A DNA stretch of 64,000 bases. Origin: Petaurus breviceps papuanus. Taxonomy: Eukaryota > Chordata > Mammalia > Diprotodontia > Petauridae. The position numbers and the translations under genes were made by a program. The notes under the pieces were generated by a model. The model saw only the letters and a program-made list of their open reading frames with translations. It did no database searches and had not been told where the DNA came from. This document shows, piece after piece, positions 11,340 to 21,296 of this stretch. The stretch's first letter is position 1, and every line of letters starts with the position of its first letter. The stretch covers positions 59,567,293 through 59,631,292 of the forward strand of contig JAMXIF010000015.1 in assembly GCA_028583685.1 (NCBI GenBank), given 5' to 3'.

Positions 11340-11940
11340 AGGAAACTAATTCTTGCCAGCACATTGTACATCAAATTAGTGATTTTTTAAAATATGTCTC
11401 TTGCATTTATAGGAAGCTGTCAATATTTTATACATATGAAAATGTGTGTTGTATAAAATAAAAATGAATAACCATACAGTTTTTTTTAGTTGTTGTTGTT
11501 GTGGGAAGGGGCAGTAAGCAAATCTTTCTGAAGTGTTCAGGGAAATTAATTTTTCTACTCTAAGTTCCTCTGACAGAATTTGTCCCTTCTGTAGTTGTAT
11601 ATGTTCTACTTCTGTGCCCTAGACCTAGTGGCAGTAGGACCCAATTTGGCAGAGCAGAGCTGTGGTCTGATGTAAATGATCATGGGCAATGCTGGCTGTT
11701 TTTGCCTGGTTCTTGGACTTTATGGCTCTGCAATTCATTATGTATGAGCTGGGGAAATATAGATAATAAGCAGAAGTCTCCTAGCACCTAATCAACCTCC
11801 TGGCTGCTAATTAGGAAGTTTTGGAAGTGGTTTTCACATGCAATTCTATTTACTTCCTATAATGTCCTAAACATAAGACAGCAGTGGTCTTTCTTACAAA
11901 CATGCCATATTCTCTTTTTGATCATGCTGTTTACTCTGCC
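11340..11940. other. Unassigned intergenic sequence
   Basis: No repeat family or gene is recognised. It contains a short 'tgttgttgttgt' run near 11492. Confidence 0.5.
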
Positions 11941-11944
11941 TAGA

Positions 11945-12530
11945 ATTCATCATCAATTCATTCATCAATTAATCAATAAACATCTATTAAGTCTTCACTA
12001 TGTGCCAGGCATTGTGTTAAATGTTAAAGATACAAAGAAAAAGCAAAAACAATCCTTCCCCTCAAGGAGCTTACATTCTAATGGAGACATAAAATTTATG
12101 TAAATAGGTATAGAGAAGATATATAAAGAGGAGCTGCCAGGTAGCCTTCTAAAGGAATGTAGACACTAAAGGTATTGAGAAAGTCGTTTTTCAGATGGCA
12201 GCCTTTGAATTGAGAAGAATCTGGGGATTCCAGGAAATGGAGGTGAAGAGGAAGAATATTCTAGCATATTGCACAACTAGCATAAAGATGTAGAGATGGA
12301 AAATGGGACGTCAAGTGTGAAGAACATCAGGTAGGCTGGTATGACTGACCATGGGGCATGTAGAGGGCAGTCTTGTCTGAGAAGACTCAAAAGATAGGAT
12401 GGTGCCATGTTGTAAAGAGATTTAAATGCCAAAAAGGTTTATATTTGATCCTAGAAGAAAGTGAGAGCCACTGAAGTGTATTGAGAATGGGGGGCTACAT
12501 GTTTAAGGAAAAAAGTATTGGCAGCTTCTC
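11945..12530 (-). repeat. L2 LINE 3' region, antisense
   Basis: Starts with the reverse of the L2 terminus ('aataaacatctattaagtc', then 'tatgtgccaggcattgtg'), then 'ctcaaggagcttacattcta', and continues with 'gtaaagagatttaaatgcc' and 'atatttgatcctagaagaaa', which belong to the L2 sequence further upstream of the 3' end. Strongly decayed. Confidence 0.75.
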
Positions 12531-12639
12531 AACACATACTCATTCAGCACCTACAGGGTCCTGTTCTGTGCACTATGGAGGATTGAAAAGATCACTAACA
12601 TCTCTTTCCTCAGTCCTAGTGTGGGGAAGTAAGCATATT

Positions 12640-12765
12640 TTGCCCATTATACTATGATCTACTCAAAGGCAGGGATTGTCTTTTTTTCTTTTCTATGTAT
12701 CCCCATTGCTTATCACAATGCCTAGCACATAGTAGGTTCTTAATACATGCTTATTTATTGACCTA
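12640..12765 (+). repeat. L2 3' end, sense
   Basis: 'ctcaaaggcagggattgtct', then 'tgtatccccattgcttatca', then 'tgcctagcacatagtaggtt' match the canonical sense 3' end of L2. Confidence 0.85.
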
Positions 12766-12884
12766 CTAATCAAATAATTAACTGTATTGGACATGAAAAG
12801 TGATATGTGTATGGCAAAGTCCTTTGGGAATTCAGAGGACAGTTGAGTGAGATGACTTAAAGCTGGAGTGAACAAGGCATTGAA

Positions 12885-13035
12885 TTTATTTTTTAATTGG
12901 AATTTCAGCCCAGCCATATTGCCTGGGTGACCTTGGGGATGTCTCTTTGGACTTCCTTCATTTTGCTAAATCTGTAAAATGAGGGGCTTGAATTAAATGA
13001 TGTTTAAGGTCCCTTTCAAATGTAAATACCTATGA
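12885..13035 (+). repeat. MIR fragment, sense
   Basis: 'gggtgaccttggggatgtct', 'tctgtaaaatgaggggcttg' and 'aaggtccctttcaaatgtaa' match the 3' half of MIR. Confidence 0.75.
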
Positions 13036-13044
13036 TCAGGGAAG

Positions 13045-13110
13045 AATGTGGTAGTTGAGCTGAGCCTTGAAGAACAAGTAGAATTTCAGCAAGCAGATAT
13101 TTGAGTGATG
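13045..13110 (-). repeat. L2 fragment, antisense
   Basis: 'gttgagctgagccttgaaga' followed by 'acaagtagaatttcagcaag' matches the antisense L2 segment (gagctgggccttgaaggatga type). Confidence 0.6.
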
Positions 13111-13151
13111 ACTCCTCAGACAGAGTCAGAGGCATAAAGATCAGGGTGTGT

Positions 13152-13303
13152 GGGGCAGCCAGGTAGCACAGTGAGTAGAAGCACCAGCCCCAGTGTCGGG
13201 TTTACCTGGGGATTTAATCCAGGCTCAGACATTAGCACCCACCCAGAAACACCTGGCCGTGTAACCTTGAGCAAGTTACTTAATCCCAATTGCTCTTAAA
13301 AAA
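13152..13303 (+). repeat. tRNA-derived SINE (WSINE/SINE-1 type)
   Basis: The head 'ggggcagccaggtagcacag' is followed by tRNA-like boxes, the variant body 'attagcacccacccagaaac', 'ctggccgtgtaaccttgagc' and a short A-tail. A perfect 16-bp TSD aaagatcagggtgtgt lies at 13136-13151 and 13304-13319. The intact TSD and low divergence suggest a comparatively young insertion by L1 machinery. Confidence 0.92.
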
Positions 13304-13394
13304 AAAGATCAGGGTGTGTTCAGTGAGCTGACTAGTTTGGTTATGGACATGGCATGTGGACAGGGTCCCCAAGAAGGATGAGTGGGAAATAAGG

Positions 13395-13700
13395 CTAGAA
13401 TGTCCTTTTCCACTCAATCTGCTTAAATCTTACTAATCTTTCAAGGCCCAGGGAAATTGTCACCTCTCCATCAAGCTCTCCCTGAGTACTCTATCTTATA
13501 CTAACCAGTCCCTTCTTTGAACTCCTACAGCTCTTGTTATCTATAATACACAGTTTAGCCATTGTAAATATTCATTCATTTGATAAATATCTATTGACCT
13601 TTTATGTCCATGTCCTTGTGGAAGACACTGTGAGGATAAAAAAATAAAAAGACTTGACAGATGCCTTCAAACAATTTGTAATCTAGCAGGGAGATGAGAT
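13395..13700. repeat. Two L2 fragments, sense then antisense
   Basis: 13395-13560 is sense L2 ('aatctttcaaggcccaggga', then 'aaattgtcacctctccatca'). 13565-13700 is antisense L2 3' end ('ttcatttgataaatatctat', later 'aatttgtaatctagcaggga'). They sit head to head. Confidence 0.7.
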
Positions 13701-14197
13701 ATTTATATTATATAAAGGTAAATATAAGTACTATTAGAGAAACTATGACATGAAGCTAGATGGACAAGCTTTATGTCTTGTCCATCAGTGTATGGACAGT
13801 TACTGAGAGTGGACAATGAGCTGTGCCCAGAAATGATCCAGAGGAAGAGAATAGGCTGAATTGCCTTTGAGAATTGCAAAAATTTCCCAAAGCTTCTTCC
13901 TAGAAAAACAGCCCATTCTTTTGAAAGAAAATGATCTATGATTAATATTGTAAGAGTTTTGAAAAATGGAATGCCACAGTCTCTGAAGCATTGAAGTTCA
14001 GGATCAACCAAGGCTGATAGGGTATTACATCGTTGGGTGTGTGCAGCCTGCAACACATTACAAAGTGAGCAATTATGCAGAACTAGGGTAAAGGAAGTCA
14101 TCAAGGAAATTCAAGTACACTGGAAAGGGAGTCAGCACAGGTCAGTAAAAAAAAAAAAAAACACTGTCTCTGCAACCAGAGCAGTGGGGATTTAAAT

Positions 14198-14485
14198 CCC
14201 ACACCTAATAATAATACTAGCTAGCATTTATATTGTGCTATATATGTGCTAGACACCATTCTATGTGTTTCATAAATATTCTTATTTGGTCCTCACAACA
14301 TCCCTGGAAGGTAGGTGTTATCATTATCCTCATTTTTATAAATGAGGAAACTGAAGCAAGCAGAGATCAAGTGACTTGCTCAGGGTCACACAGTTAGTAC
14401 ATGTCTGAAGTCAGATTTGAACATAGTTCTTCCTGATTCTAGACTCTATGGCCTACTCACTGTAGCACCCAGCTGCCTCTGATGC
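14198..14485 (-). repeat. MIR-like CORE-SINE, antisense, near full length
   Basis: Contains 'actagctagcatttatattg', 'ttggtcctcacaacatccct', 'aaatgaggaaactgaagcaa', 'gacttgctcagggtcacaca' and a tRNA-like head in reverse ('tgtagcacccagctgcctc'). This is one of the most complete MIR-like copies in the window. Confidence 0.85.
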
Positions 14486-14884
14486 TTATTATTTTTATGA
14501 CACTGGGCTTAATCTTAAGACCCATTTTTTCTTATCAGTGAAATGAGCAGATTAGTCAAGTCCATTTGCCTGCTGAAAGGCCTTCTAGCTTTAAATTTAT
14601 GCTTCTATGAAATGTATAAATGAGAAAGACAATAAGCAGGTACCATAGCAGGAATGGGAGAAAACCAGTGACAGTCTGCAGATGTCATTGGGACCGTGGC
14701 AGCATCAAGAGAAGATAAGAAAGACCCCAGCATATTTGTCCTCTGTGGCAAGTCTGGAAGGTTGTGGTGAGAGCTGCATAGGAAGGACAGCAGAGATGGG
14801 GGGGGACACCCACATCAATCAGGCCCCAGCTTCTTTGTGGTGTTAGAGTAGCCTCAGATTACGTGGAAATGAAAGGGAGAAAAC

Positions 14885-15075
14885 GTGAATTCATTAAGCA
14901 CCAACTATGTTCCAGGCACTGTGCCAACAACTTTACAAAGATTTTCTTATATATTCCTCACAACCACCATGTGGGGTAGGTGATATTATTATCCCTTTTT
15001 AGAGTTAGAGACAGGTAGAGGTTAAGAGGTTATTTGCCCATAGTCACAAAGCTAGTGTCTGAGGGTCAGAACTTT
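14885..15075 (-). repeat. MIR-like SINE, antisense
   Basis: 'attaagcaccaactatgttc', 'cctcacaaccaccatgtggg', then 'agaggttaagaggttatttg' match the L2-like tail and core of a MIR element in reverse. Confidence 0.7.
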
Positions 15076-15081
15076 TTGATT

Positions 15082-15082
<1 letters not shown>

Positions 15083-15117
<35 letters not shown>

Positions 15118-15147
15118 GCACTCTCTCGTGTATATATATATATATTC
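15083..15147. repeat. (CA)n/(TA)n microsatellite
   Basis: A pure ca run of about 30 bases, followed by cgca units, ctctct and a short ta run. Confidence 0.95.
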
Positions 15148-15149
15148 AC

Positions 15150-17260
15150 AAACACGTATTTAAGATTATATGTATATATGCAACACATACACGGATATAC
15201 ACATATTTAGATATCTATGTATATGTACATGCATACACATTAAAGAGCTTTCATGCCCCACTTTGGTGTGGAGATGAACCTGGGTTTTCAGGCTCTGCTA
15301 GTAAACTGTAAGCTCTAGAATATTCCATCATCCCAAGACTGTCTATTGGCTAAGTTACATACAGCTGTCCATAAAACAAATAAAAATACAAAATGATCCT
15401 CAGTTTTCTGTGACCCCTTGCACTTCTGCAATGGTGTTGTCCAAGTGACTGAAAAATAGAAGATATTAAGAATCACAAGACTTTTGACCATGCATAGATT
15501 AACTAAAATATTGATACTTTATATGAAATCCTTATCCAAAAACCAATAAGTCAACATATTACTAGAGTAGAGGTTCTTCACTTGGAGTCTATTAACTTAA
15601 ATTAAAAAAATTTAAATAGCTATTTGAATATAATTGATTCCTTTGTAAGTCTCTGCATTTTATAAATATTCATAGGAGTAATCCATAGGCTTTACCAGAC
15701 TGGCAAAATGATCCATGACCAACAAAAGAGTTAAGAATACCTGCATCACCTTGGAATTCTCCGTAGAAGATTCCTAGGAGGAGATGGGTGAGTCTCATAG
15801 GACATGAGAGAAGATAGGGATAGGTTTGATTCTTCACAGCTGAGAGAAATACTATGTCAGTAAGATCCCAGATTCATTGGACTGTGTATGTGTAAACTCT
15901 AGAGGTAAATATGAGTGACAAAGCATCAGTTATCTTCTAAGCAATGGCATTTAAGGTCATATGAGGCTGGCAGAGGAGAGCAGAATGGGCAGCAGATGCT
16001 AGAACAGTATTGCCACTTCCCTACAGGGGTAGAGAGGAACAGATAACAGTGATGGTGACTCCTTATCCCTTATAAAGAAATTACTTTCAGTCATGATATG
16101 GATAACCCATCATTCCTCCTTCTGCAATGCCAGTAAATTTCTTGGTAAACTACCTGTTATTATCTCAAGTGGAATATTCCAAAATTCCAAGCTGGAGCTA
16201 TAATGATATGAGGTGATAAGGGTTTAGTTTCGTTCCAGGACATCAAAATTGAAAAGGTACGGGGAATATGCAGTTACTATAGTAACTAATCTTGTCTTCC
16301 ACTCAACTGAATTTCTCTTGATTACTTTTTGCATTGTTTACAATTCATAAGTTACAAAACTGACTTAAGGGTACACTGCTTACCCTTGTTTGCTGCTGGT
16401 CCCAGGCACTGGTGGTGGCACTGCCAAAACATTTTGGGGAAGCTTCATCCAATCCACGTGGACTTCTTGTGTTTTGGATACTACTTTGGCATTTCTGTCC
16501 TTCCCTAATTGTAACCTTGGGACAGAAATGCAGACAGACCATAGGGAAAACTCTGCTCCAGCTTGGAAAATCTCAGAAAAGATGTGGTTGATTTCAAGCA
16601 CTCTGAAAACATTAATGTGGAAGTAGGAGATAGTTTGGTTAGAACCTTTCAGTTCTACAGCTCAAGTCAGGACTTTGTAAGCTCCTTTTCACTGGATGGA
16701 AAAAAATCAAACCTTAAAAGGAAAAGGAGAAATTGTGCCAGACAAAACTCATTCACATCATATTTCAGTTTAGCCACGAGGCCTTATTTGCAACTGAATA
16801 AAAAAAAAAGAAAATTGATGGAAGGCATAAACTTCAGTTGAAGTAGTAAAAGGACATACTCTACAGTAATATATAACTAATGACAATGAGATATGGCCAA
16901 AGAATATCTGGTGATGGCCTGTATCATGTCAGTAACAGAATTGTTACTTAATTGGATTTATCATATAAAGGCAAAAATATGCCTTCAGTTTTTATTGCCT
17001 TGTTTAAAAACAGAGAAGCTGATGTACCTTCTCTATATCAGTAAAAATAAAAGGTTCAATCTGGTTTTGAGAGAAAAGAAAAGAAAGGAAAGTGAGGAGG
17101 GAAAGAGAAAGAGGAAGAGGAGGAAGACAGTTTGTGATTTTTATTTTCTTTCCATAAATTTATGACCTTGAAAGAAACTTTTAGGCCTCTGTGCCCAACA
17201 AAATCAAAGTCCAGCTGGAAGGAGATAACATCATCTTTTGTATAATATAATTCCATTAAT
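15150..17260. other. Mostly unassigned intergenic sequence
   Basis: No repeat family or coding exon could be recognised. 17072-17135 is a purine-rich tract (gaaaagaaaggaaagtgagg type). The overlapping open frames at 16345-16626 lie on opposite strands and resemble no family I know. Confidence 0.5.
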
Positions 17261-17272
17261 AAGAATTCCCTG

Positions 17273-17417
17273 GCCAGGTGGCGCAGTGAGTAAGAGCACC
17301 AGCCCTGGAGTCGGGAGACCTGGGATCGGTTCTGGCCTCAAATACTTAACACCCACACAAAATAACTGGCCGTGTAACCTTGAGCAAGTTACTTAACCCC
17401 AATTGCTTAAAAAAAAA
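17273..17417 (+). repeat. tRNA-derived SINE (WSINE/SINE-1 type)
   Basis: 'gccaggtggcgcagtgagta' is followed by 'gagcaccagccctggagtcg' and a body shared with the 13152 copy ('acttaacacccacacaaaat', 'ggccgtgtaaccttgagcaa'), ending in an A-tail. A TSD of aagaattccctg lies at 17261-17272 and 17418-17429. Well preserved. Confidence 0.93.
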
Positions 17418-17669
17418 AAGAATTCCCTGAATTTCCTCAAGGGATTTTATTCCCAGGGAACTTTTCAATTCTATTCAGTTTCTACAGGTGCTATATAGGC
17501 ACATCAAATGAAGACCCAGAAAGGAAAAGTCTTGCCACTAAAGTCCTTGATACTGTCAAATAATTCATCAGTGGAAATGACATTAAAGAAGCTTCATTAT
17601 CTGCTTTGCTGTTGCACCCTAAGGATCATGGTGGTTTTCCATCTGACTTGTAGTTGAAACTTTCCACAT

Positions 17670-17790
17670 ATATTATCTCCCAATTAGAATTTGAGCTCCT
17701 TGAGAGAAGGGATAGTTTTGCTTTTCTATTAGCATCCCCAATATTTAGCACAGTGCTTTGTACCCAATAAATGTTTTCCCCCTTCTTACT
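17670..17790 (+). repeat. L2 3' end, sense
   Basis: 'tagaatttgagctccttgag', 'tagcatccccaatatttagc' and 'acccaataaatgttttcccc' form the canonical L2 3' end. Confidence 0.85.
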
Positions 17791-17815
17791 TGACTATCAA
17801 GGGAATCAATTTTTA

Positions 17816-18370
17816 AAAAGTGAAGGAAGAAGGTCTAGAAATACCAGATCTCAAATTCTATTGCAACGTTGTAATTGTCAAAAATAATCTGGTACTGGAT
17901 AAGATGGAGAGGTCGATTAATGGAATAGATTAGGTAAGCAATATGTATTATTAAATGACCACAGTACCTGAGTGTTTGATAAACCCAAAGGCATAAGCTA
18001 TTGAAGAAGAACTCATTATTTGACAAAAATTTCTGGGAAAATTGTAAATTTTTGGGAGAAAATTGTTTGGGAGAAACAAGGTATAGACCAGCATTTCACA
18101 CAGTGTACCAAGAGAAGGTTGAAATGCGTACATCATTTAGACCAAGTTAGGAGAGCATGGAAAAAATTACTGGAAAAAATCTGAACTGAAAAAAATCATT
18201 GGATCCTTATCTATTATACATAGAATCACAGGAGATAAAATAGATCATTTTGATTACAACAAATAAAACAGAAGTTTTGCACAAATAAAATCAATGCTGC
18301 CAAAATTAGAAAGCAAGCAAGCAAGAAATTAAGGAAAATTTTTACAGCAAGTTTCTCTGATAAATGTCTT
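17816..18370 (+). mobile_element. 5'-truncated L1, left part (split by HAL1-A)
   Basis: Sense L1 ORF2 3' portion: 'taccagatctcaaattctat', 'ataatctggtactggataag', then 'agcaagtttctctgataaat'. It continues without loss at 23741 ('ttctaaaatatttagagaac', 'tgagtcaaacttataaaaat'), so the two parts are one L1 split by the 18371-23740 insertion. Confidence 0.88.
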
Positions 18371-18890
18371 CTTTCTTTTTCTGTTTTGTTCTGCTTTTTA
18401 TTTTATTTATTTATTTTTAGTTCTCAACATTCATTTCCACAAGATTTTCAGTTAAAATTTTTTCTCCCCATATTTCCCCTACCCCCACCCCAAAATAGCA
18501 ACCCCACTGAATACCCCTTCCCCCAATCTGTTCTCCCCTATATCCTCCCCCATCACCCCCCTAACTTTCTAGCAGTGCAAAACAGACCTCTACACCCCAG
18601 TGCCTGTACATCTTATTTCCCAGTTGCATGTAAAAAACCAAATTTTTGTTTTTTTAAACATTTGTTTTTAAAAACTTTGAGTTCCAGATTTTTTCCCATC
18701 CTCTCTCCTCATCTGTCCCCACTGAGAAGACAAGCAATTCAATATAGGTTGTAAATGTGCAGTTAACCAAACCATTTCCATGGTTGTCATATTGTGAAAG
18801 ATCAACTATATTTCCCTCCATCTTATCCCTATCCCCACTTATTCCATTTTCTCCTTTGACCCTATCCCTTTTCAAAAATGTTTGCTTCTA
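18371..18890 (-). mobile_element. HAL1-A, 3' UTR part (split by HAL1-B)
   Basis: The 3' terminal part of an ORF2-less L1 derivative on minus. It begins with its T-rich A-tail complement (18371-18420) and contains 'ttctcaacattcatttccac', 'ccaccccaaaatagcaaccc' and 'aagcaattcaatataggttg'. It is interrupted at 18890 and resumes at 21297. A diverged TSD for the whole element occurs at 18361-18370 (taaatgtctt) and 23741-23750 (taaagttctt). Confidence 0.85.
18873..18890. other. TSD of HAL1-B, first copy
   Basis: caaaaatgtttgcttcta is repeated exactly at 21279-21296. This 18-bp duplication proves that HAL1-B inserted into HAL1-A. Confidence 0.93.
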
Positions 18891-18910
18891 TTTTCTTTTT
18901 TTGTTTTGTC

Positions 18911-18954
<44 letters not shown>

Positions 18955-19170
18955 TTAGCTTACATCGTTTATTTCCACAAGATTTTGAGTTGCAAATTTT
19001 CTCCCCATTTTCCTCTACCAACCACCCCAAAATAGTGATCCCACTGAATATCCCCTCCCCCAATCTGCTCTCCCCCATATCTTCCCCCATGCCCCCTTCG
19101 ACTTTCCAGTAGAGAACAATGGATCTCTATGCCCCAGTGCTTGTATATCTTATTTCCCAATTACATGTAA

Positions 19171-19201
<31 letters not shown>

Positions 19202-21278
19202 TATTTTAAACATTTTATTTTAAACCTTTGAATTCCAGATTCTTTCCCTGGCTCCCTCATCACCCACACTTATGGGGAAGATAAGCAATTCAATATAGGT
19301 TGTACATGTGTAGCTATGCAAAACATTTCCATAGTGGATATATTGAGAAAGACTGACTATATTTCCCTCCATCCTATCTCACCACCACTTGTTCTATTCT
19401 CTATTTTGATCCTGTCCCTTTTCAAAGATGGTGCTTCCACCTTCCCTCCCTTCCATCTTCCCCCCTCTCATACCCTTCCCCCCTAGTCTCCTGTAGGGTG
19501 AGATATCCTATTTAGCATTTATGCCATTCCCTCCCTAAGCCAAATTCATTGACTTTCACGTTAGACATTAGTCAGCTTATAAAGAAGGATTGTATCAGTT
19601 GGAATTAACAAAGGGAAAGAGGAAACAAACCCTAACAATATGAAGAAAAAGAGCAGGTAGTTTGCTACAACCTGGATTCAAACTCTGTTCTTTCTAGTTT
19701 TTTTTTTCTCTGAATGTAGACATCTCTCTCCATCATGAGTCTTTTGGAGATGACTTATAACCTTGCATTGCTGAGACTGAGTCCAGTCTATCAAAGTTGG
19801 TCATAACACATACATTGTGTGTGTAATTGTGTACACATTTCTCCTGGTTCTACTCTTCTCACTCAGCATCAGTTTGTATAAGCCTGTCCAGGTAAATATG
19901 AAATCCATCTGATCCTTGTTTTTTTCTATGTCTTTCTTCCATGTCATAATTGGAGGTTGAATTTTCCATTGAACTCTGGCTTTTTCATCAGGAAGGCCTG
20001 TAAATCTGTTATATCATTGAATGACCATCTCCTTGCCTGGAAGAATATGGTCACTTTTCTCTGGATAGGTGATCCTTGGCTGTAACCCAAGTTCTTTTGC
20101 CTTGCAAAAAATCATAGTCCAGTCCCTCTGATCTTTCAGAGTAGAAGCTGCCTGATTCTGTGTGATCCTCACTGAGGTTCCATGATATTTGAATTGTTTC
20201 CTTCTGGTTCCTTGTAGTATTTTATCCTTTACCTGATAGTTCTGGAGTTTGGCCACAACATTTCGAGGACTTTTTAATTCGGGATCTCTTTCAGGAGGTG
20301 ACTGGTGGATTCTCTCAATTTCTATTTTGCCCTCAGGTTCTAGTATCTCAGGGCAGTTTTCCTTGATGAAAGATGTTGTCCAGGCTCATTTTTTTCATCA
20401 TAATTTTCTTAGATTATTCTTAGATTATCTCTCCTGGATATGTTTTCCAGGTCAGTTATTTTTCCATTGAGATATTTTACCTCTTTTTTCTAATTTTTCA
20501 TCTTGATGTTTTGTTTGAATGATTCTTGTTTCCTCATAGAGTTATTTGCTTCAATTTGGTTGATTCTAGTTTTTAGCTAATCATTTTCCTCTGTTAGTTT
20601 TTGAAGCTCCTTTTCCATATCACATATTTTTCTTTTTAAGGAGCTGTTTGCTTCATTGTAATGTTTTTCTAGTTTTGCAGTTTTGATTTTAAAAGAATTA
20701 TTCATTTTATTTTCTATCTCTCTCATTTGGTTTTCAAAGTTCTTTTTGAGCTCCTTTAAGAATTCTTTCTGTGCTTGAGACCAGTTTCCTGTTGTGACTT
20801 CAACTGTGGGTGTGGAGTCAACACTGTCCCCCTCTGAATTTGGTTCCTCTATGTGATGATACTAGGACTCCAGAGACTTTGTCTTTGCAGTCTGCTTTCT
20901 ATCCATTTTGAGTCAGGGCCCTACTATGCCCTTCCTCTAAGGTTACCAAGCCTTTACTGTTTAAAGTTTTGCTCTGGGGCAATAATTACTATGTTTTTAG
21001 GGTCAGGGGTGGGGGATTTGAGTAGCTGGGGTTCACTCTGCCATCCTGGTCCTTGGGAGTCCAGATAGGGGCTTTTTAAATTTCCAGGCTGTGGGTAGTC
21101 CCAGGAATAGCTACTGCCACTGCCAGGAACCCTGCATTTGACTCTTAACCTGCTCCATTCATTCCCAGCCCTGCAGTGATAGGCCTGGCAATGGCCCTTG
21201 TGGTTGGTGGGTCAATTTGCTGCCACATTGATCAGGCCTCATCAGGGCCTCTGCTCGCCCCAGTGTCCAGGCTTCTGC
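18891..21278 (-). mobile_element. HAL1-B: ORF2-less L1 derivative nested in HAL1-A
   Basis: About 2.39 kb with a perfect 18-bp TSD. On minus, 5' to 3': 5' UTR (21278-20905), ORF1 (20904 to about 19930), a segment homologous to the post-ORF2 part of the 3.9-11.3 kb L1 (19915-19540, matching L1 4090-4430), a HAL1-type 3' UTR (19540-18950), a (TA)n run and the A-tail. ORF2 is wholly missing. The ORF1 and 5' UTR are closest to the 3.9-11.3 kb L1, not to HAL1-A, so this is a separate ORF2-deletion lineage. The TA run (18915-18950) and an (ATA)n run (19171-19202) are internal. Confidence 0.88.
19930..20904 (-). pseudogene. HAL1-B ORF1, broken
   Basis: Read on minus from 20904: MDRKQTAKTKSLE, then SEGDSVDSTPTVEVTTGNW and a coiled coil (KKNFENQMREIENKMNNSF). 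The C-terminal domain at 20256-20014 includes KDKILQGTRRKQFKYHG and KAKELGLQPRITYPEKSD, typical of the L1 ORF1p C-terminal domain. The frame is interrupted in the middle. Confidence 0.85.
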
Positions 21279-21296
21279 CAAAAATGTTTGCTTCTA
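21279..21296. other. TSD of HAL1-B, second copy
   Basis: caaaaatgtttgcttcta, identical to 18873-18890. Confidence 0.93.

Noticed and set aside
18386-18754. 122-codon plus-strand proline/phenylalanine-rich frame
   Set aside because: It is the reverse strand of the HAL1-A purine-rich 3' UTR.
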